DNA of 64,000 bases from Antennarius striatus (lineage: Eukaryota; Chordata; Actinopteri; Lophiiformes; Antennariidae). A program made the translations under genes and the position numbers. This document shows positions 57,800-64,000 of this stretch, piece after piece. Position 1 is the stretch's first letter; each line of letters opens with the position of its first letter. Location of the stretch: assembly GCF_040054535.1 (NCBI RefSeq), contig NC_090782.1, forward strand, positions 17,112,001 through 17,176,000. The letters run 5' to 3'. Below the pieces are notes generated by a model, which was given only the letters and a program-made list of their open reading frames with translations, was not told the origin of the DNA and ran no database searches.

Positions 57800-57895
57800 A
57801 CACTCTGAGCTTGTGTACACTCGCGGGCCACATAAGATGATGTGTTGGACCACATTTGGCCCCCGGGCCTTGAGTTTGACACATGTGTTTTAAAG
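57800..57895. repeat. DNA-transposon end fragment (hAT-like)
   Basis: GCGGGCCACATAAGATG ... TTTGGCCCCCGGGCCTTGAG followed by TTTGACACATGTG is a motif common at the ends of hAT-type elements in vertebrates. It lies in the fam78b intron. Confidence 0.5.
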
Positions 57896-58969
57896 AGTTA
57901 CAATTTGTCATATTCTACCATTTGATTACTAATAACTTTGATTGTTAACTTGCTCTGAAATAACCCAATAGATATTTTTAGTATTATTACTTTCTAATAG
58001 ACTGATAGACTTCTTTTTATTTCAGCAAATTCAATGCGTCATATTTTTGGAAATATATCCCTTTTTCTTATACAATTATCTTTCGACATTTTTAGATTAA
58101 ATGATGAACTGAAACAAAAATAGACCAAATTATAGTGTCAGTCACACTTTCACAGTGTGAAACCATAATGTACCAATAATTGAGCTGTCTGTCAGGTTGG
58201 GGGAGTTACATTTTATGAGACAACTCTTTTATTTGAATTTAAATGAAAGACTCTCTGCACACTTTATTCTGGAGTATGAAGAGTTGTGATTTTCTGTTCA
58301 TTATGGAAATATCAGAAGAATCAGGATTGTCTCAGAAAGGCTTAAAAACTACTATCCAGATACAAACACCGAACTAGACTGAAACAGCTGCTCGCACATG
58401 ATATCTAGTTGTTCAGTGTGTCAGTGGATTTACATGTCTTTGTTTCTCCCAGCTGTTTTTGTCATCTGATGACCATCTCACATCTTTTTTAGTTAGTTTT
58501 ATATAATCTGCTGACATGACAGTCTAAACCTAGATACCCTAAACTCAGCAGGATCCAACACCCCCTCACATATGTCCTCCAGATTACAGGCCTGAGTGTG
58601 TATCATAGGGACGTACTGAAGGATACAAATTGAGTGTGAGAGCATCAACTTGTTCAGTTCCTTTAATAGCAGCTTTTCTATAGGTGCCAAAGTCACAGGA
58701 ACGGAATCTGTCGGTGGGCGTTTGAATGAAGGAGGCTGAGGAGCGCAGTTAACCTGCTGCGCGCACAAATGCTCGTTTATGCAACTCTGTGCGATGCACA
58801 CACGCGTTATAACATTGCTGTAACGTATGAACAAGCGGTGTGCATGCAAGGGTTTTCTTGGATGTCATGAGTTATAATCATGCAGAACATGCAAAACGTT
58901 TTTATTCTGACTGACAGCTCGTCTTAGGGGTGCATTGGGGGATACAGGGTGACATTAGAGGGAACTCAC

Positions 58970-59235
58970 ATGCCGACGTCTCCATAGGTATTGTAAAATT
59001 CCATCTGTGTGCACGCCTGGATCCAGCCCACCACCCATGTCTCATTACGCGGAATAGCGGGCATCACAATCCGGGCCGAGGCTTTGAAATAGGGCGTCTT
59101 ATATCGAAGTACTATGGGAGAGTTCTCCTCAATGACAGTCGGGCAGTGATCGATGGTGGCGAACAGGTCGTACACTACGATGTTGTCACGTTTGATTCGT
59201 GATTTGTTACAGGCTATGCTCTGGATGCAGCCCAT
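58970..59235 (-). CDS. fam78b: fam78b exon 1 (start codon exon)
   Basis: ATG at 59233-59235 (complement CAT). It encodes MGCIQSIACNKSRIKRDNIV, ENSPIVLRYKTPYFKASARI, ETWVVGWIQACTQMEFYNTY and ends within the ATG of GDVGM at a GTGAGT donor (58964-58969 on the plus strand). The N-terminal MGC is a plausible myristoylation/palmitoylation start, as in other FAM78 proteins; this is inference. 266 bp, phase 2, compatible with exon 2. Confidence 0.93.
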
Positions 59236-61500
59236 GGCTCTGCATGTAAATGTGATGGTCAGGAACAGCCGAGGGAGCCTGACGGGCTTGGAGCGGCACA
59301 GCTGAGCGGGATTCGAGCTCTACCGACACTATGAGGCCGTGCATCAGATGAAGCTGTAAGGCAAAGGTGGGTGCTACCACTCTGTAGGCCCAAATCCGAA
59401 TCACAATAAGGCTTCAGTGGGTCCAGGGAGACCGGAATCCGGTGTGACAGCAGCGACCTGCGCCCGAACTGGGCCACGGCCAAATCGACGACCTCCAGCG
59501 GTGCTGACCGGTGACCAACCGCGTGGACTGACCCCTCAGGAGGTAAGAGAAACGACCTGCGGGCATCAATAAACCATCACATGAAAGCCCGTAACCTTTG
59601 ATCTTCTTCTTCCTTCCCCGAGCTGTCATGTCACAAGAGGCGTCGGGGGACCGGCGGACACCGGCGCGCCGGCAGGGGGACCCGGTGGTCGGGCGGGTAG
59701 GCTTGTGGATGCCGCAGTGTGCATGGGATGGTGCTCCTGCCTGTAAGACGAGCGTTATTGTTCGTCATTACTGTTGTTGACTCGATGAGTGAAACAAACA
59801 AAATTGGAGTGTCCGAGCATCTGATGAAGAAAAAAAAGAAAAAGCGTCCTCCTCCTGCAGAGTGAGACGACACACACCTCGATCACAACCAGACCGACAT
59901 CCGGTTGCAAATGCAGCGGCTGTCAGGTTGGGAGTGAAATGAGATCAGAGCTTTAAAAAAGAAGTCCTGTCAGTAATGTTGTGCAGCGGGCAGCGTCCGG
60001 CTCCGCGTCCGGCTGCGCGTCCTGACATGATGGAAGCTGCGCGGCTGTGCGTCGCTGTTCAGCCTCACTGGTGCTGAAGATGCTGAACGGCCCAATGAGC
60101 GGCGGAGGGACACCGGAGGCGTGGGAGTGTTTGCACACTAGTAGTTTTACGACCTACTTTCCACCATGTTGGAAAAAAGTGTTTTGTAACCTCATCAGGA
60201 CAATTCAGTATATATTCTTTCAGAGTAAAGGTTTTAGGTTTTTATTAAATGGGCTGCAAGGAAAGAAGCAACGAGTCAGGTTTTTATTCTGCAACTCAGG
60301 AATTATATTTGAAAACGTTTGGCTGAGCGGTGATTAATAAATATAAGGGCCTATGTCGATGTAAATTAATTTAAACAATACATATAATTGTTAAATTGAC
60401 GTTTAGGTGGAGGATTTGTTTGTGTAGACAGCTGATTGGTTCAGGGCTGTCAGCTGATGCTGTATCGAACGTATGCTTTCAAAATAAAAGTCTTCCCTAA
60501 ACAATCAGGACGGTGTATGAACACAATCCATGAGGTGGAGTTTGATCTATTATACTGTAATTAACATTTTAAACTTTAGTGGTTCTTCCTCTATGCAGGT
60601 TTAAATACTCGACATAGATAAAGGGAATATAGTAATTGAAAGCTCTGAAAAATGGACCTTGTGGTGCGACTATTTTGTTGTGTGTGGCTGTAGAAATGTG
60701 AGGTCAAAGTTTGTGATCACTCTATGTTTACTGACGTCAGATACACTGATGACATGAGTTATAAGAAAAATAAATATGACTTAACTGGTTATGTGTTGGT
60801 ATTTCAAGAACTAACGACACTATCACAATGAACAACATCACTTTGGATGTTAGACTGCTTAATAGTTAATGAATAACCAACAACTAATACACAACTTAAC
60901 TTAAGATTCAACACACACACACGCACAAACACACGCATACACGCACGCACATGCACACACACAGAACAAAAGACAATCTATTGTCATTTCACTTCCCTTT
61001 CAAAAACTAGAATGCAACTGCTATTTGCCCTTAAGGGAAAACAAAAACGGCATAAGCTTTTTATTTATTTATTTTTGCCTGTCACTTGTCATCTATATTG
61101 TGAACAACTAGATTTTCCATAGCACTCAAACTCAGGGATAATTAGCAAAACCTTAGGAGAACGTTAAATTTTAGCATGCCAAACAGGAAAATGCTATATC
61201 GAATGCAGCACTAATAATAAACATCTCGTTTAGACAATGCAAAGACAAGACGGGGGTTTTATTCATTATATTTTATCTTTTCGTCGATAAAGGCGACATC
61301 CGGAACTGCGATCGTTCAAGCCACTTTATTTTGAAAAATAGTCACTTCCGCTGCCAAATGTAGTCACTTCCGCTTTATATACTCCAGGCTGCTGTTTGTA
61401 CACTCAGAAGAGAATCCACGTCCCTGTGTGAATATAAACACATACATGTCGCTGTTATAGACTGTGGGAACTCAGCGACAGAATTTCCTGCTAGATCAGG
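59236..61500. promoter_or_regulatory. Divergent intergenic region between fam78b and rex1bd
   Basis: GC- and CpG-rich sequence at about 59240-59720 and 59980-60120 probably holds the fam78b promoter and 5' UTR, possibly with a non-coding exon. 60150-60900 is AT-rich and featureless. 60905-60965 is an interrupted (CA)n tract. The rex1bd core promoter is at 61330-61500. Confidence 0.5.
61339..61374 (+). promoter_or_regulatory. Tandem ETS-type sites in the rex1bd promoter
   Basis: TAGTCACTTCCGCT occurs twice, at 61339-61352 and 61361-61374, 22 bp apart. CACTTCCGC is the ETS/GABP consensus typical of housekeeping promoters. The second copy runs into TTTATATAC, a TATA-like sequence. Confidence 0.65.
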
Positions 61501-63871
61501 ATGGTGAGTGTTTGATTTTGTCTTACAGTAAAGCATCCCAGCGCCTCAGAACCTCAGCATGGACTCAGCTAAGCTAACTTGCTGTAGCTAAAAGTCATTC
61601 CACAGGCCTTTATTTTATTTACTACCAGGCAGGTGTAGTGTTTTATAATAAATAAAATATTATTGTAGAATTTAAATCGATAATCTATTAATGTGTTTAT
61701 TAAATCACAAATCGTTACAGTTCAAGCTGCCTTAGTGTTACTGTTTGTTTCAAACTATCAATAATACAATAAAATAAATATCCGCGTTAGTAGGAACTAT
61801 AATAGTAACTCTACTATTCGTGTCCCCAAAAGCACCTGCATCAGGCTAGCAGCAGCTTCATCAGACAGGGGTTCACAGCTTTCTGGAATTTGTCCTGTTT
61901 TAATCTCATCACAGAAGCATCTCATCCATGTCCACATTAGGTAACTTCTTTTAATGTGATTTCCTCCCTGCAGGTTCCTGCAGACTTCAGAGCGCTGATC
62001 CAGAGGTTTTATCAGCTTCAGTCTGAGCGGGTGGAGACGTACCAGCTCTTTGAAGAGTGCGTTTGGATTTAGAAATTACCTCCAGCACTCTTAGATACTC
62101 GTATGCAGCTGTACACACAGTGTAATTTTCTACTGTCCTCTACCATTGTTCCTCATGTCAGACACATTTATGTATATGATTGAATTATATGCCTATTAGT
62201 TTGAGCTTGTGTATTTCTTGGTGCTGCCTTCCAGAGGACACGAGGCTTACTTGAGGACGGGGCCCCATTATGACTTTGACCACTACAGGCAGCTGGTCCA
62301 TGAGGTGACACAAGCCTTCTCTGGCATCTCCAAAGAGGTTCTTGAGCTCAAGGAGAGGCTGAACCGTGAGTTTGAGCGGCCAGATCTTTCAGAGCACATT
62401 GAAAATCTGCAGAGCAAAGAAAAGCAGAAACTTGAACTGGTAAGCAAACTCTCGTTGGAGTTCAACAATTGCGATGTGATAGAATGATGTCAGGAATAGT
62501 TTTATAATATGAGATTCTTGTTTACTTTGACTTAACACTGCTCTGGCTATATTTCAACAATATTCACTGATTGTATAACAAAAGAAGGTGTTAAAGAGAC
62601 AGACTGGAGATTTCTGATAATAAAAGTACCTTGAGGTACGAGTTTACTTGTTCTGTGACTGAACTCGTAAGTCAATCTGCTCGTCTGTCAAAATCCGTAC
62701 CATGGTGGTTCTATTAAAGTACGAGAACAAACCCTTTATTACATCTTCTACAAATGCAGTTACATTTTGGCACAGGACTCTTGTGCGAACAAAATATATC
62801 GGGTTAAGAGATGGAAATGACCATAGTAATAGATGAATCAAGAACTCTGCCCATCAGACACTGAATTACAGTAACATATGTGTATAAGACTAACACAATC
62901 AAGTAAATAATAAGCAATGTTCAATTGAGTCTTCCCAACTGTGATAAATTTGGAACAGTTTCTCACCATTTGCATAGTTTTGTTCTGTATGAATGAAGTT
63001 TAATGTTGATATTGGTCTCTGGTCTAAAGGAATAGCAGTTCTCGTTTCCAACCTTCAAGAAGAATCCCTTCAAATCCCTCAATGATCCAATGATATTGGC
63101 GTAACCAATGACTGGTGTAGATGATGGGATGAGTTTTTGACAGTTCCACTTTCTCACCACACGGGGTCAGAGTTCTTCTGCAAGTTGAGTGTTTTCCATA
63201 TTGATGCTCATCGCTCGCTGAGTCTGTTTTCATGGCAGCTCAAGTCCAAAATGTTTGAGGCATGAATAATGGAAGGCAATGAGAAAACTGTCCGTGAGTG
63301 TAACTGGTGATGGTTTTTACATTTTTTTGTGCCCACTTGTCAGCGAGCATTGATTGCAGTTCAAGTCATTTAATGCTGTTACGGTGTTTGTCAAGTGTTT
63401 CTTTAGAGAGCTGATATTGGCAGAATGTCTCTCAACTTCTTTATGTCACCCCTGGTACTTATGTGTGAAGTTACATGCTACTGTTTTAATAAGTCTTCTT
63501 CAAGCCATGTCACAGAGTTCCTATTATCTTAAGACTTCCTCCTGTCTCCTGTTATTTGTCCACTGATGATTGTTTCGCATTAATTCCATCCTGTTCCTTC
63601 TCAACAGACAGCCAAACTGCAGCTGGTCAGGCAGCAGGCCCAGGATCACCCAGAGGATGAAGACTGTCAGGAAAAGATTAGGGAGATCAAGCACGAGTAA
63701 GAACCCCCCCACCCCAGGATTTCTGATTTATCTCAATTCAATAGAACCAAACTGATTTTCATAAATGTCTTGTGTTTCTGGCCTCATTTCTTATCCAGGA
63801 TCATCAAGAACAAAGAGGCTCTGAGTGAGATCATGCAGGACTTTAAGTATGACTCTGAAGAGTGTGATTGA
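61501..63871 (+). CDS. rex1bd: rex1bd, REX1-B domain-containing protein
   Basis: Small protein with the REX1-B domain, named after an algal gene required for excision repair; its vertebrate role is poorly known. Exons: 61501-61503 (only the ATG, then GTGAGT), 61974-62056, 62235-62439, 63608-63696, 63799-63871; 453 nt, 150 residues. It reads MVPADFRALIQRFYQLQSER, VETYQLFEEGHEAYLRTGPH, YDFDHYRQLVHEVTQAF, RPDLSEHIENLQSKEKQKLE, TAKLQLVRQQAQDHPED and ends YDSEECD. The matching segments YDF..YRQLVHEVTQAF, RPDL and KL-LTA-LQL are those of human REX1BD (C19orf60). The rest is predicted helical and coiled-coil-like (many Glu/Lys/Leu). Splitting the ATG alone into exon 1 is unusual but the phases are consistent. 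Confidence 0.88.
62627..62860. repeat. Tigger/pogo-like repeat fragment in rex1bd intron 3
   Basis: TACCTTGAGGTACGAGTTTA and GAACTCGTAAGTCAATCTGC are recognisable as a degenerate end of the widespread fish CTTGAGATACGAG repeat, related in its first bases to the MITE at 19959-20170. Confidence 0.5.
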
Positions 63872-64000
63872 AGGGAGGGTGGGGGTTGGGGGGGGTCCCA
63901 GGAGGCTCCTACAGCCAACCTCTTACATCACCAGAGTGAAGCTGACAGAAGCTGCAGCTTCCATCGTGGTGTTCTCTGCTGCACTTATTGATCCCCCACT
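63872..64000 (+). other. rex1bd: rex1bd 3' UTR, cut by the window end
   Basis: Follows the TGA at 63869-63871; starts with a G-rich stretch. No poly(A) signal before the window ends. Confidence 0.6.

Noticed and set aside
57123..59235. Assignment as fam78a
   Set aside because: IKRDNIVVYD, RYKTPYFKASAR, RARLVGR and the PPK ending fit FAM78B; FAM78A differs at these positions.

Overview
The window is teleost-type genomic DNA. It has GT-AG introns, long (GT)n arrays, abundant fish-style DNA transposons and LINE tails, and vertebrate multi-exon genes. Exon boundaries and translations below were worked out by hand from the sequence; gene identities rest on remembered family sequences, not on a search.

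Four genes are visible. (1) notch2, plus strand, 11787..43850: 34 coding exons (exon 2 to the stop). The signal-peptide exon 1 is not seen and probably lies upstream of base 1. The visible product has 35 EGF repeats, three LNRs, the heterodimerisation domain, a transmembrane segment, RAM, ankyrin repeats and a PEST tail. The C-terminus (PTPPSQHSY, WSDVTTSPTP, NMQVFA ending) and the transmembrane segment (VAVVIILLILVLG) point to NOTCH2 rather than NOTCH1 or NOTCH3. (2) slc35a3, plus strand, 46698..51369, seven coding exons: the Golgi UDP-GlcNAc transporter. (3) fam78b, minus strand, two coding exons (58970..59235 and 57123..57645). (4) rex1bd, plus strand, 61501..63871, five exons.

Layout: 1..11786 is the 3' part of notch2 intron 1, and 11869..27252 is intron 2 (15.4 kb). 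Both are large and rich in transposons. They hold two LINE tails with perfect target-site duplications, a Tc1-like relic, two copies of a ~1.1 kb transposon with 5-bp target-site duplications, a palindromic repeat carrying nuclear-receptor half-sites, a decayed RLE-type LINE, a pogo/Tigger-like MITE and complex (CA)n arrays. From 27253 the notch2 exons are closely spaced, with smaller transposons and two ~117-bp (GT)n arrays in the introns. The notch2 3' UTR ends near 45.76 kb, and the GC-rich slc35a3 promoter follows within about 0.8 kb. After slc35a3 there are about 4.8 kb without a recognised gene, then fam78b and rex1bd, divergently arranged about 2.3 kb apart.

Functional links: NOTCH2 EGF repeats carry O-fucose that Fringe enzymes elongate in the Golgi using UDP-GlcNAc, the nucleotide sugar carried by the SLC35A3 family. 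The tandem notch2-slc35a3 arrangement therefore joins a substrate gene with a donor-supply gene; co-regulation is only a hypothesis. I found no evidence of a wholly new gene system. The most unusual signals are the 5-bp-TSD transposon family nested in a nuclear-receptor-site repeat, a (TG)n tract forming the notch2 exon 3 acceptor region, an extra intron splitting the exon equivalent to human NOTCH2 exon 4, and a stop-free intron of 153 bp in slc35a3.
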